From Streptomyces radiopugnans (GTDB taxonomy: Bacteria; Actinomycetota; Actinomycetes; Streptomycetales; Streptomycetaceae): 64,000 nucleotides of DNA. The stretch lies in NCBI RefSeq assembly GCF_900110735.1, contig NZ_FOET01000008.1:124001-188000 (forward strand). Reading direction: 5' to 3'. Every line of letters starts with the position of its first letter. The stretch's first letter is position 1. Below, piece by piece: positions 42,915 to 51,864 of the stretch. The position numbers and the translations under genes were made by a program. The notes below the pieces were generated by a model that saw nothing but the letters and a program-made list of their open reading frames with translations, searched no databases and had not been told where the DNA came from.

Positions 42915-44213
42915 TCAGCTTCGGCCCGCCGAGCGCTGGGTGCGCCGGGAGACCGAGTCGATGACGACCGCGGCCAGCAGCACCGCGCCCGTGATCATGT
43001 ACTGGATGGCGGCGGCGATGCCCAGCAGTGCCATGCCGTTGGCGATCGAGCCGATCACCAGCATGCCCAGCAGCGCCGACCACACCGAGCCGCGTCCGCC
43101 GAAGAGGCTGGTGCCGCCGATGACCGCCGCGGCGATGGCCTCCATCAGCAGGTTGCCGCTGCCCGCGCCCTGGTTGGCGGCCAGGATGCGGGAGGCGATC
43201 ATCAGTCCGCCGAAGGCGGCCATGGTGCCCGCGATGGAGAAGACCGAGATGCGCACCAGCTCGACGTTGATGCCGGCGCGGCGCGCCGCCTCGGTGTTGC
43301 CGCCGAGCGCGAAGACCTTGCGGCCGTAGGAGGTGCGCTTGAGGACGAAGTCCAGCGCCACCAGCACGACCAGGAAGATCAGCAGCGCCAGCGGCATGCC
43401 CCGGTACTGGTTGAGCATGTGGGCGGCGCCGAAGGCCAGCAGCGCCAGCACCGCGGTGCGCACGACGATCTCGCTCAGCGGGCGGGCGGGGATGCCGGCC
43501 GCGGTGCGGCGCCGGGCGCCGAGGAACTGGACGGCGAAGAAGACGCCGACCGCGACCGCCGCGGTGCCGTAGGCGACCGCGATGTCGGTGAAGTAGTGGT
43601 TGGAGAGGGTGCCGACCAGGCCGTCGCGGTCCAGGTTGATGGTGCCGTCGGTGCCGAGCACCCTCAGCATCAGGCCGTTCCAGGCGAGCAGGCCCGCCAG
43701 GGTGACGACGAAGGCGGGGACGCCGATCTTCGCGAAGAAGTAGCCGTGGAAGGCTCCGACCGCCGCGCCGGTGAGCAGCGCCAGGACGACCGCCAGCCAC
43801 TCGTTCACCCCGTTGTTCACCGCGAGCACGGCGAAGACGGCGGAGGCCAGGCCGCTGACCGAGCCGACCGACAGGTCGATCTCGCCCAGCAGCAGCACGA
43901 AGACGATGCCGACGGATATCAGGCCGGTGCCGACGATGTAGACCGACAGGTTGGAGAGGTTCTCGGCGGACAGGAAGGCCGAGTCCTGCATCTGGAAGAT
44001 CGCCCAGATGAGGATCAGGCCGACGACGACCGGGACGGAGCCCAGCTCGCCGGTGCGCATCTTGCGCTTGAAGTCGGTCCAGTAGCCCGCCAGGCCCTCC
44101 TCGCGTACGAGCAGCCGCGGGTCGACGGCGGGCGTGGCGCCCGCGGCGGCCGTGCCGTTGCCGGGGGCCGGGGCGGTGCCCTCGGAGTTCTTGGAAAGCT
44201 TGGTCTCACTCAC
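42915..44213 (-). CDS. xylH: Xylose-type sugar ABC transporter permease XylH
   Basis: 432 residues, about 10-12 transmembrane segments. GLISVGIVFVLLLGEIDLSVGS, LFVVTLAGLLAWNGLMLRV-type and AGINVELVRISVFSIAGTMAAFGG blocks identify the XylH/RbsC permease family of CUT2 importers. The GTG overlaps the stop of the ATPase gene (GTGA). A Gly/Ala-rich cytoplasmic N-terminus of about 60 residues precedes the first helix. Works with XylG and XylF. Confidence 0.92.
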   Translation of the reverse strand: MSETKLSKNSEGTAPAPGNGTAAAGATPAVDPRLLVREEGLAGYWTDFKRKMRTGELGSVPVVVGLILIWAIFQMQDSAFLSAENLSNLSVYIVGTGLISVGIVFVLLLGEIDLSVGSVSGLASAVFAVLAVNNGVNEWLAVVLALLTGAAVGAFHGYFFAKIGVPAFVVTLAGLLAWNGLMLRVLGTDGTINLDRDGLVGTLSNHYFTDIAVAYGTAAVAVGVFFAVQFLGARRRTAAGIPARPLSEIVVRTAVLALLAFGAAHMLNQYRGMPLALLIFLVVLVALDFVLKRTSYGRKVFALGGNTEAARRAGINVELVRISVFSIAGTMAAFGGLMIASRILAANQGAGSGNLLMEAIAAAVIGGTSLFGGRGSVWSALLGMLVIGSIANGMALLGIAAAIQYMITGAVLLAAVVIDSVSRRTQRSAGRS

Positions 44214-44989
44214 GGTCGGCTCCCCGCGGTACGCGCCTTGCGGCGGGTCACGGCGTTCTCCGTGGCGCCGGTGATGGCGGAGATGATCTCTTCCTGGGAC
44301 GTGCTGGCGACGTCGAAGACGCCGTTGTTGCGGCCGAGCCGGAGCACCGCCACCTTGTCGGCGACCGCCTTGACGTCCGCCATGTTGTGGCTGATGAGGA
44401 TGACGGCCAGGCCGCGTTCGCGCAGCCTCTCGACCAGGTCGAGGACCTGGGCCGTCTGCTCGACGCCGAGGGCCGCGGTGGGCTCGTCGAGGATGACGAG
44501 CTTGGGCTCGCCCAGCATCGAGCGGGCGATCGCGACGACCTGCCGCTGTCCGCCGGAGAGGGAGGCGACGGGGATGCGGACGCTGGGGATGCGGATCGAC
44601 AGGGTGTCGAGCAGTTCCCGGGCGCGGCGCTCCATCTCGATCTCGTCGAGGACGCCGGAGCGCAGGATCTCGCGCCCGAGGAACAGATTGCCGACCACGT
44701 CGAGGTTGTCGCAGAGCGCGAGGTCCTGGTAGACGGTCGCGACGCCCAGCTCCTGGGCGTCGTGCGGCCGGTTGACCTCGACGGCTCTGCCTTGCCACTC
44801 GAAGACGCCCTCGTCGGCGGGGCCGACGCCGGCGATCGTCTTCACGAGGGTGGACTTTCCGGCGCCGTTGTCGCCCACCAGGGCGACCACCTCGCCGGCG
44901 TGGACCTCCAGATCGACGTCGGTGAGCGCCTGAACGGCACCGAAGCGCTTGGAGATCCCGCGCAACGCCAGTACAGGCGTAGCGGACAC
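44210..44989 (-). CDS. xylG: Xylose-type sugar ABC transporter ATPase XylG (single-domain)
   Basis: 259 residues with a single ABC domain: Walker A VGDNGAGKSTLVKTIAG, Q-loop TVYQDLALCDNLDVVGNLFLG, signature SLSGGQRQVVAIARSM, Walker B PKLVILDEPTAAL and H-switch ISHNMADV. E. coli XylG has two fused domains; here one domain must dimerise, usual for actinobacterial CUT2 systems. The GTG of VSATPVLALRG is chosen because TAGGAG lies 9 nt upstream; the TTG 9 bp earlier abuts it. Confidence 0.92.
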   Translation of the reverse strand: MSATPVLALRGISKRFGAVQALTDVDLEVHAGEVVALVGDNGAGKSTLVKTIAGVGPADEGVFEWQGRAVEVNRPHDAQELGVATVYQDLALCDNLDVVGNLFLGREILRSGVLDEIEMERRARELLDTLSIRIPSVRIPVASLSGGQRQVVAIARSMLGEPKLVILDEPTAALGVEQTAQVLDLVERLRERGLAVILISHNMADVKAVADKVAVLRLGRNNGVFDVASTSQEEIISAITGATENAVTRRKARTAGSRP

Positions 44990-45028
44990 GTGAACCAACT
45001 CCTAGGACAGGACGGGGGTGGGGACCGT

Positions 45029-45071
45029 CCGGTGCCCGCGCCCTGTGGGATCGAGGGGGCGCGGGCACCGG
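45029..45071 (-). promoter_or_regulatory. Intercistronic hairpin between xylF and xylG
   Basis: CCGGTGCCCGCGCCC and its exact 15-bp complement with a 13-nt loop. Such hairpins after binding-protein genes protect the 3' end and limit read-through, giving more binding protein than ATPase. Confidence 0.65.
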
Positions 45072-45094
45072 TGGGCCGGCGGACTGCCGGACCG

Positions 45095-46201
45095 TTACTT
45101 CAGGCCGGCCTTCTCGCACGCCTTGGCGTACTTGGCCGTGCAGATCTCCTCCACCGAGTAGAGGCCGTCCTTGACCACGGTGTCCTTCAGGTTCTCGACG
45201 GTCACCGCGATCGGCTCGATCAGGGTCGCGGGAACGTCCTTGGTGGTCGCGCTGTCGACGGTGGTCTCGGTCTCCGGCTTCTCACCGCGGGCCAGGGCGA
45301 CGGCCATCTCGGCGGCGGCGTAGGCCTCGGGCTGGAAGGGCTTGTAGACCGTCATGAACTGGTCGCCGGAGACGATGCGCTGGACGCCCGCCAGTTCGGC
45401 ATCCTGGCCGGTGACCGGCGGCAGCGGGTCGACGCCGGCGCTCTTGAGGGCGGTGATGATGCCGCCGGCCATGCCGTCGTTGGCGGAGTAGACGCCGACG
45501 ATGTTCCCCTTGCCCAGGGAGGCGATGGCGCCGCTCATGTTCTTGTTGGCCTCTTCGGGCTTCCAGCCGGTGGTGTCGTAGGACTTGCCCACCTTGACCT
45601 TGCCGTCGAGGACGGACTTGGCGCCCTTCTTGAACATGGCCGCGTTGGGGTCGGTCGGCGACCCGTTCATCATGACGATCTGGCCGTCCTCGGCCTTGTC
45701 GCCGAGCTCCTCCAGCAGCGCGGTGCCCTGGACCTTGCCGACCTGCTCGTTGTCGAAGGAGGTGTAGGCGGAGATCGGGCCCTCGGCGAGGCGGTCGTAG
45801 GCGACGACCGGGATGCCGGCCTCGTCCGCCTTGGTGACCGAGCCGGCGATGGACTTGGCGTCCACCGCGTCCAGGATGATCGCGTCCACCTTCTTGGTGA
45901 TCATCGAGTTCATCTGCTGCTGCTGCGTCGACGCGTCCTCCTTGGCGTTGACGTAGCTGACCTCGCAGTCGGAGCAGAGCTCCTTGATCCTCTTCTCGAT
46001 GAGGGGCTTGTCGAAGTTCTCGTAGCGGGCCGTCTGGTCCTCCGGCAGCAGCAGGCCGATGGTCAGCGGGCCGTCCTTCTTCTCGTCGTCGCCGCCCGAG
46101 CCGTTGCCTCCGGCTTCCTTGGCACTGCCGCAGGCGGCGAGCGAGACGGCCATGGCGGTGGCGGCCACGGCCACGGCGGCACGGCGCAGTTGCGTGTTCA
46201 T
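45095..46201 (-). CDS. xylF: Xylose-type sugar-binding lipoprotein XylF
   Basis: 368 residues. Lipobox SLAAC is followed by a Gly/Lys linker and a periplasmic-binding-protein type-1 fold: TIGLLLPEDQTARYENFDKPL, IILDAVDAKSIAG, VVAYDRLAEGP, VGVYSANDGMAGGIITALK, VTGQDAELAGVQRIVSGDQ. This is the XylF family that captures xylose (or a related pentose or glucose) outside the membrane. GGAGGT precedes the ATG. It heads the xylFGH operon; a ROK gene lies upstream. Confidence 0.92.
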   Translation of the reverse strand: MNTQLRRAAVAVAATAMAVSLAACGSAKEAGGNGSGGDDEKKDGPLTIGLLLPEDQTARYENFDKPLIEKRIKELCSDCEVSYVNAKEDASTQQQQMNSMITKKVDAIILDAVDAKSIAGSVTKADEAGIPVVAYDRLAEGPISAYTSFDNEQVGKVQGTALLEELGDKAEDGQIVMMNGSPTDPNAAMFKKGAKSVLDGKVKVGKSYDTTGWKPEEANKNMSGAIASLGKGNIVGVYSANDGMAGGIITALKSAGVDPLPPVTGQDAELAGVQRIVSGDQFMTVYKPFQPEAYAAAEMAVALARGEKPETETTVDSATTKDVPATLIEPIAVTVENLKDTVVKDGLYSVEEICTAKYAKACEKAGLK

Positions 46202-46272
46202 CCAGAACCTCCCTGACGAGGCCGCGTCACTGCGGCCGAGGTGGCAGGAAGTCAACTCGTAGTAACACCTGC

Positions 46273-46295
46273 CGTCAAGAAGTAAATTCTTAACG
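46273..46295 (-). promoter_or_regulatory. Candidate ROK operator upstream of xylF
   Basis: CGTCAAGAA (46273) and TTCTTAACG (46287) form 9-nt inverted arms with one mismatch around GTAAA. The element is AT-rich in an otherwise GC-rich region and lies 72 bp before the xylF ATG. A related CGTCAAGA half-site lies before the ROK gene. Confidence 0.55.
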
Positions 46296-46342
46296 AGACA
46301 GCAACGATGCCATGCGTGAACAAAGTGAACGCAGAGTGGCAA

Positions 46343-46356
46343 CGAGAGCGCTCTCG
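46343..46356. promoter_or_regulatory. LacI-type palindrome upstream of xylF
   Basis: CGAGAGCGCTCTCG is a perfect 14-bp palindrome with the central GCGC typical of LacI-family operators such as the CebR site. It lies in the 290-bp gap between xylF and the ROK gene. Confidence 0.5.
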
Positions 46357-46491
46357 CCCTCATGACACGGGTACGGCGGCGCCTTCGGCCTCCATCCGCC
46401 CCGTCCTTCTCTTCGTTTGTTTTCCGCGTCCCCGGCCCGGAACCGGCTCTGAACCGGCCCCGGACCGCCCCGGAGCCGGCGTGAATCCGGC

Positions 46492-47712
46492 TCAGGCCCC
46501 GGCGGACGCCGCGACGGCCGGCACGCGCCCGGCGCCGTTCAGCGAACCGTCCAGCAGCGTCGAGTCGCCCATCTCGCTCAGCACCAGCGCCAGCGCGCCC
46601 AGCACCTCCGCACGGCCGCCCAGGGCTCCGGGCACCACCGTCAGCTGCCGGGCCGCGCTGGGGATGGCGTAGCGGGAGACCGAGTCGCGGATCGGGCCGA
46701 GCACCAGCTCGCCGGCCTCGGCCAGATCGCCGCCGAGCACGACGCGGCTGGGGTTGAGCAGGTTGCACAGGTTGGCGACGCCGCTGCCCACATGGCGCCC
46801 GATGTCGGCCACCACCCGGCGGCAGCCGAGGTCCCCGGACCGGGCGAGCCTGACCATCTCGGGCATGGTCAGGTCGGGCCCGTGGCTGGAGTGCAGCAGC
46901 GGCAGGACGTAGCGGGCCGCGGTGAACGTCTCCAGGCAGCCCCGGTTCCCGCACCGGCACACCGGGCCGGACTCGTCCAGCGTGATGTGGCCGATCTCAC
47001 CCGCGGTGCCGCCCGGACCACGGTAGATCTGACCGTCGATCACCAGGCCCGCGCCCACACCGCTGGCGACCTTGATGTACGCCAGGTCCCGCGCGCCGCG
47101 CCCGCTGCCCCACACCAGCTCGCCCAGCGCACCGAGGTTGGCGTCGTTGTCGACGTGGACCTCCACACCGAGGCGGGAGGCCAGCTCCTCGCGCGGATTG
47201 GTCCCGGCCCAGCCCGGCAGGATGGTGCTGGAGCCCAGCACTCCGGTCTCGACGTCGATCGGACCGGGGACACCCAGGCCCAGCCCGATGACCTTCTCCC
47301 GGCAGAAGCCGGTCACCTCGATCAGCCGCTCCACCAGCCGCTCGGCCCGGTCGAAGCCCTGGGAGGCGGAGGCGTCCACGTCGATCGGCTCGGACTCCTC
47401 GGCGAGCACCTGGTGGGCCAGGTTGCCGACGGCCACGCGCAGGTGGGAGTGGCCGAAGTCGACGCCGACGACGATGCCCGCGTCCCCCGACAGCGAGACG
47501 CTGCGGGCCCGGCGCCCTCCGGCGGAGGTCGGGGTGACCTCGACCGTGCCGTTGTCCTTCAGCTCCCGGACGATGTTGGAGACCGTCGCGGCCGACAGCC
47601 CCGTGGTCCGCGCGATCTCCGCCTGGGTGAGCGAGCCCGCGATGCGCACGGCCCGTACCACCCGCTCCAGATTGGCCCGGTGCAGAGAGGACTGCGACCC
47701 CGGAGTCTCCAC
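46492..47712 (-). CDS. rok7B7: ROK-family transcriptional regulator, Rok7B7-like
   Basis: 406 residues from a GTG. An N-terminal winged helix (HRANLERVVRAVRIAGSLTQ, IARTTGLSAATVSNIVREL) precedes a ROK sugar-kinase-like domain with VVGVDFGHSHLRVAVG, GVPGPIDVETGVLG, VHVDNDANLGALGE and the zinc motif GHITLDESGPVCRCGNRGCLE. It sits between xylFGH and ngcEFG in the same order as S. coelicolor Rok7B7, which controls xylose uptake and carbon catabolite responses. Symbol assigned by synteny. A TCAAG-AC-CTTGA palindrome upstream suggests autoregulation. Confidence 0.88.
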   Translation of the reverse strand: METPGSQSSLHRANLERVVRAVRIAGSLTQAEIARTTGLSAATVSNIVRELKDNGTVEVTPTSAGGRRARSVSLSGDAGIVVGVDFGHSHLRVAVGNLAHQVLAEESEPIDVDASASQGFDRAERLVERLIEVTGFCREKVIGLGLGVPGPIDVETGVLGSSTILPGWAGTNPREELASRLGVEVHVDNDANLGALGELVWGSGRGARDLAYIKVASGVGAGLVIDGQIYRGPGGTAGEIGHITLDESGPVCRCGNRGCLETFTAARYVLPLLHSSHGPDLTMPEMVRLARSGDLGCRRVVADIGRHVGSGVANLCNLLNPSRVVLGGDLAEAGELVLGPIRDSVSRYAIPSAARQLTVVPGALGGRAEVLGALALVLSEMGDSTLLDGSLNGAGRVPAVAASAGA

Positions 47713-48062
47713 GACTCATCCACTCCCGCCTCGACGGGCGGCTCGACGACCTGCCCGTCGGCCGCACCACGCCGACGAGGTGCGGCTTGTCTCCAATACG
47801 TGAACCATAAGCACAGCCTGAAGCGTTATCTCCCGTCAAGACCTTGAGCGGGGCGGGCGCTCGGATGTTACCTGCGCACGGACGGTGACGCCCTCGGCGC
47901 GAAGAGGCACGAAGAGACGCGAGGGGAAGCGAGGAGAGGCGAGAGAGGGGTGAAGAGAGGCGAAGAGAGGCGAAGAGGCGGCCACCGGGACACGGTGGCC
48001 GCCTCGGGGGAGGGGACGGCGGGGACGGGCAGGTGCGACGGGGGCGGCAGCGGCGGGCGGGC
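47713..48062. promoter_or_regulatory. 350-bp gap: ROK promoter region and ngcEFG end
   Basis: No gene is supported. At 47836-47847 TCAAG-AC-CTTGA lies upstream of the ROK gene. At 47896-47976 is a GA-rich tract with GAAGAGAGGC repeats. On the minus strand this is a C/U-rich, G-poor stretch just after the ngcG hairpin. Confidence 0.6.
47977..48003 (-). terminator. Terminator after ngcG
   Basis: Perfect 11-bp stem GGCGGCCACCG / CGGTGGCCGCC with loop GGACA, followed on the minus strand by a long pyrimidine tract. Confidence 0.75.
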
Positions 48063-49031
48063 CTACTTCAGCGCGCCCGCGGTCAGACCCGCCTGCACCT
48101 GGCGCTGGAAGACGACGTAGACGACGAGGATGGGCAGCACGGCCAGGGTCAGGCCGGCGAAGAGCCCGCCCCAGTTGCCGCGGTAGCCGGTCTGGGCCGC
48201 CAGGTTGGCCAGGCCCTGGGTGAGCACGTACTTGTCGGCGTCGCCTACGTGCACCACCTGGGGGATCAGGTACTGGTTCCACTGCCCCAGGAAGTTGAAG
48301 ATCCCCACGCTTATCAGGCCGGGCTTGGCCATCGGCAGCATGACCTGGAAGAAGATCCGGCTGTGCGAGGCGCCGTCGATCTCCGCCGCCTCCGCGATCG
48401 AGGAGGGAAGGGTGCGGAAGAAGGCCGACATGAAGAAGACGGTGAACGGCAGCGAGTAGGCGATGTAGACCAGGATCAGGCCGTGGTAGGTGTCCAGCAG
48501 CGCGAAGTTCTTCATCACGAAGAACAGCGGCACCAGGGCGACGATGATCGGGAAGGCCATGCCGCCGACGAACAGGAAGTAGACCAGCCGGTTGCCGGGG
48601 AAGTCGTAGCGGGCCAGGACGTAGGCCACCATCGAGCCCAGCAGCATGGTGCCGACCACCGAGCCGCCCACCACGATCACCGAGTTGATCGTGTACTGGC
48701 CGATGTTCGCCTCGTTCCAGGCGAAGGACCAGTTGTCCCAGTTCAGGCTCTCCGGCAGCGACCAGGGGTTCTCCAGGATGGCGCCGGAGGACTTGAAGGA
48801 GTTCATCACCGCCCACAGCAGGGGCCCGGCGGCCATCACGGCCCACAGGACCAGGAAGGCGTGCGAGAAGGCGTTGAGGGTGCGCCCCTCCGTGCCGTCC
48901 CCGGCCCGCCCGGTGCCCGTGCCGGGCGGGCCGGCGGGCCGCTGCGGGCCGGTTGTGCCCTTGGTGAGGGCCACGGCGGTCTCCTCGGGGTCCCCCGGCC
49001 TCAGGGACGGCGACGGTTCGGCAGTGGTCAT
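48063..49031 (-). CDS. ngcG: Carbohydrate ABC transporter permease NgcG
   Basis: 322 residues with six transmembrane helices after a Pro/Gly-rich 50-residue tail. The EAA loop is EAAEIDGASHSRIFFQVMLPMAKPG (read in two parts), typical of MalG-type permeases in the CUT1 class. YTINSVIVVGGSVVGTMLLGSMVAY and GLFAGLTLAVLPILVVYVVFQ match the NgcG family of N-acetylglucosamine/chitobiose importers. A 22-bp gap follows ngcF. Confidence 0.88.
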   Translation of the reverse strand: MTTAEPSPSLRPGDPEETAVALTKGTTGPQRPAGPPGTGTGRAGDGTEGRTLNAFSHAFLVLWAVMAAGPLLWAVMNSFKSSGAILENPWSLPESLNWDNWSFAWNEANIGQYTINSVIVVGGSVVGTMLLGSMVAYVLARYDFPGNRLVYFLFVGGMAFPIIVALVPLFFVMKNFALLDTYHGLILVYIAYSLPFTVFFMSAFFRTLPSSIAEAAEIDGASHSRIFFQVMLPMAKPGLISVGIFNFLGQWNQYLIPQVVHVGDADKYVLTQGLANLAAQTGYRGNWGGLFAGLTLAVLPILVVYVVFQRQVQAGLTAGALK

Positions 49032-49053
49032 GGCTGGTTCTCCCGCTGGCCTG

Positions 49054-50079
49054 TCAGAACTCGATCCGGTCCTTGCTCCGCCCGAACGCCATCGCCGCCA
49101 CGGAGAAGACCATGGTGACGATCAGCAGGGCCACGGCGACGGCGGTCGCGTAACCGGCCTGTCCGTCCTGGAACGCCTTGTTGTACAGGTAGACCGGCGC
49201 GACGATGGTCGAGTAGGCGGGGCCGCCCGCGTTCACCGTCAGGATGTGCACCACGGCGAAGGCGTCGAGCGCCATGATGCCCATGTACACCCAGCCGGTC
49301 TGCACGGTGTCGCGCATCAGCGGCAGGGTGACGCGGAAGAACGTGGTCGTCCGGCCGGCGCCGTCCAGCAGCGTCGCCTCGTAGATCTCGCGGGGGATGG
49401 AGCCCATGGCCGCGGAGAAGAGCACCACGTAGAAGCCGACGTTCGCCCACACCATCACGACCACGACGCACCAGAAGGCCAGCCGGGGGTCGCCGAGCCA
49501 GCTCTGCTGCCACTCCCCCAGGCCGACGGCCGACAGTATGCCGTTGAGCAGGCCGCCGGCGGGGTTGAAGATGTACTTCCACAGCACCACGACGATCGCG
49601 ATCGACAGCGCCTGCGGGAAGAAGTAGACGATCTTGTAGAAGCGCGAGCCGCGCACCCCCGCCACCGCCTCGCCCCGCCGGTGCCGGCCGCCGACGTTGA
49701 GCATGAAGGCGAAGAACAGGCCCAGGCCGAGGGTGATGACGGGCAGGACCAGCAGCAGCAGGACGTTGTGCCACAGCGCCTTGCGGAAGATCTCGTCCTC
49801 CATCAGCCGGCCGAAGTTGTCCAGCCCGACGAAGGCGAAGTCGCTGCTGAGGCCCGTCCAGTCGGTCAGCGAGTAGTAGAACGTCTGGAAGAAGGGCGAC
49901 ACGACCAGGACGCCGTAGAGCACCAGGGGCACCGCGAGGAAGCCCGCGATGAACCGGTACTTCAGATAGGTCCGGTGGTGGGGGGAGACGCGCCGCCCGC
50001 CCCGGCCCCCGCCGGACCCTCCCGGCGGGGGCGCCGCTTCCTTGGTGGCCTCGGCAACCGCCGGGCTGTCACTGGCCAT
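49054..50079 (-). CDS. ngcF: Carbohydrate ABC transporter permease NgcF
   Basis: 341 residues, MalF-type with six helices. FIAGFLAVPLVLYGVLVVSPF, FFAFMLNVGGRHRRGEAVAGV and the EAA loop IYEATLLDGAGRTTTFFRVTLPLM are diagnostic. The N-terminal 35 residues are a disordered Pro/Gly tail. Pairs with NgcG to form the membrane channel; the ATPase is not encoded here and is probably the shared MsiK, the usual arrangement in Streptomyces sugar importers. Confidence 0.88.
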   Translation of the reverse strand: MASDSPAVAEATKEAAPPPGGSGGGRGGRRVSPHHRTYLKYRFIAGFLAVPLVLYGVLVVSPFFQTFYYSLTDWTGLSSDFAFVGLDNFGRLMEDEIFRKALWHNVLLLLVLPVITLGLGLFFAFMLNVGGRHRRGEAVAGVRGSRFYKIVYFFPQALSIAIVVVLWKYIFNPAGGLLNGILSAVGLGEWQQSWLGDPRLAFWCVVVVMVWANVGFYVVLFSAAMGSIPREIYEATLLDGAGRTTTFFRVTLPLMRDTVQTGWVYMGIMALDAFAVVHILTVNAGGPAYSTIVAPVYLYNKAFQDGQAGYATAVAVALLIVTMVFSVAAMAFGRSKDRIEF

Positions 50080-50162
50080 GCCGCCCTCGTCCCAATCTCC
50101 GTGTTCCGGCTGTTCCGGTTGCTCCCGGGGCTTGCCGGGAGCCGGCCCTCAGCGGGCCCGGC

Positions 50163-51581
50163 TCACGCGTGCTTGTACTTCCTGACGGAGTCGTCCTTGG
50201 CCGTCCGGTCGGCGTAGTCCTGGCACTTGTTCATGGCCTCGGCCGGCTTCATCCGGCCGGCCAGCAGCTCGGCGAGCACCGAGCCGATCTGCTCCTTGTG
50301 GAGGGTCTGGTACCAGTCGAAGATGCGCGGGTTGACCACGTTGTCCCCGGCGTCCTTGAGCGCCTGGCTGGAGGAGGCCAGACCGGGGGACATATCCATG
50401 CCGTCGGTGGCACCGGCCACACAGGTCAGCGACTTCACCAGCCGGGAGAAGTTCTGCGCCGACTTCTTGCTCAGCATGATCCGCAGCAGTTCCATGCCGC
50501 CGGCCGGGTTCTTGGCCTGCGCGGGCACGATGAACGGCTCGCCGGCCTGCGCCCACAGGGTGCCGAAGGGCATCTTGTCGGAGTCGTCCAGGCCGGTGAC
50601 CGCGCCGCAGGCCATGCCGAAGTCGGCGGGCGTGGTGTCGGCGGCCTCGTTCTCCACCCAGGAGCCGTTGGGGATGAAGATGCACTTGCCCTTGGTCCAC
50701 TGGGTCTGGGACTGGATGTGGTCCAGGCCGGGGGTGCCCCGCAGGATGTAGCCCTTGGCGGACAGCTCGTGGTAGGCCTCGAACGCGCTCTTGACCGCGC
50801 CGTGCTTCCAGGCGTTCGGCTCCAGGTTGTCGATGGCGTCCAGGACCTCCCGGCCGCCGATCTTCCCGATGAACGGGTAGAGGGTGAAGGGGATGTAGTA
50901 CGGGTGCTGGCCGGCGTACGTCCAGCCCGCGATGCCCTTCTTCTTGGCCTTGGCGCACAGGGCCAGCATCTCGTCCCAGGTCTTGGGGTACTCCCAGTCG
51001 TTGTCGGCCAGCAGCTTCTTGGAGTACCACTGGCCGTAGACGGTGTAGGCGTAGTTCAGGCGCCAGACCTTCTCGTCGCCGTACTGGCCCATCTCGATGG
51101 TGCCCGGCAGGAGGGTGTCGCGGACCTTGGTGTCCGGGTCGTCGACGGAGGGGGCGTCCAGCAGGGGGCTCAGCTCGGCGAGCTGGTCCTTGGCGATCAG
51201 GGTGGCCGCGTCCATCTGCTCGGCGCCGGAGTTGTCGATGAGGTCGGGCGGGTTGCCGCCGACCATTCTGGGCTGGAGGACCGAGCGGATCTTCTGGGTG
51301 GCGGTCAGCTTGACCTTGCCGTAGCTCTTCTCGTAGATCTCGGCGGCGTCCTTGCCGTACTGGGTGCCGAAGCCGCCGTCGAAGATGACGAAGTCCAGGC
51401 CGGCGTCCTTGTTGACGCCCAGCGGGTTGTCCTTGGTCTTCTGGCCCTTGGCGACCTCGGTGTCGCTCCCGCTGTCGCTGCTGGCGCAGGCGGAGAGCGC
51501 GCTCATGGCGGGGACGGCGATCAGGCCGGCCGCGGTGGCCCGCTTGATCAGATCACGACGGTTGACATCGGTGGATCCCAT
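50163..51581 (-). CDS. ngcE: N-acetylglucosamine/chitobiose-binding lipoprotein NgcE
   Basis: 472 residues. A twin-arginine motif (NRRDLIKRATAAGLIAV) combined with the lipobox LSAC suggests Tat export as a lipoprotein. The body is a family-1 extracellular solute-binding protein: LNYAYTVYGQWYSKKLLADN, WDEMLALCAKAKKKGIAGWT, KCIFIPNGSWVENEA. Synteny with xylFGH-ROK supports NgcE, reported in S. coelicolor to bind chitobiose and GlcNAc. First gene of ngcEFG. Confidence 0.9.
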   Translation of the reverse strand: MGSTDVNRRDLIKRATAAGLIAVPAMSALSACASSDSGSDTEVAKGQKTKDNPLGVNKDAGLDFVIFDGGFGTQYGKDAAEIYEKSYGKVKLTATQKIRSVLQPRMVGGNPPDLIDNSGAEQMDAATLIAKDQLAELSPLLDAPSVDDPDTKVRDTLLPGTIEMGQYGDEKVWRLNYAYTVYGQWYSKKLLADNDWEYPKTWDEMLALCAKAKKKGIAGWTYAGQHPYYIPFTLYPFIGKIGGREVLDAIDNLEPNAWKHGAVKSAFEAYHELSAKGYILRGTPGLDHIQSQTQWTKGKCIFIPNGSWVENEAADTTPADFGMACGAVTGLDDSDKMPFGTLWAQAGEPFIVPAQAKNPAGGMELLRIMLSKKSAQNFSRLVKSLTCVAGATDGMDMSPGLASSSQALKDAGDNVVNPRIFDWYQTLHKEQIGSVLAELLAGRMKPAEAMNKCQDYADRTAKDDSVRKYKHA

Positions 51582-51779
51582 GCTCAAGTCCTCGCCTTCT
51601 GTAAAGGACTCAGGCGGTGTGCCGGAACCCCCGGACACCGCTTGTGAGTTGAAGCTGAGTTGTGCGGGATGTAACGCCGGGTCGTGCGGAGCCGCGCCGG
51701 GTCTCGCCGATGCCCGCCCTCTCCCGGTGCCACGGCCCTCCGGCCTTCGTCTTCTCATATGACCGCTCGGACGCCGACA

Positions 51780-51791
51780 GGTATAGTCCAC
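51780..51791. promoter_or_regulatory. Weak DasR-like element upstream of ngcE
   Basis: On the minus strand GTGGACTATACC resembles the dre core TGGTCTAGACCA at most, not all, positions. It lies about 200 bp upstream of ngcE within the 403-bp gap 51582-51984, which otherwise holds only the aconitase terminators. Confidence 0.25.
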
Positions 51792-51864
51792 TTTCCTTCC
51801 GGTGGGCAAGATCGGTGCGCGTTCGGGTGCCAGTCTTTCCCGAGTTGAGACCTCCGGGAAACGC

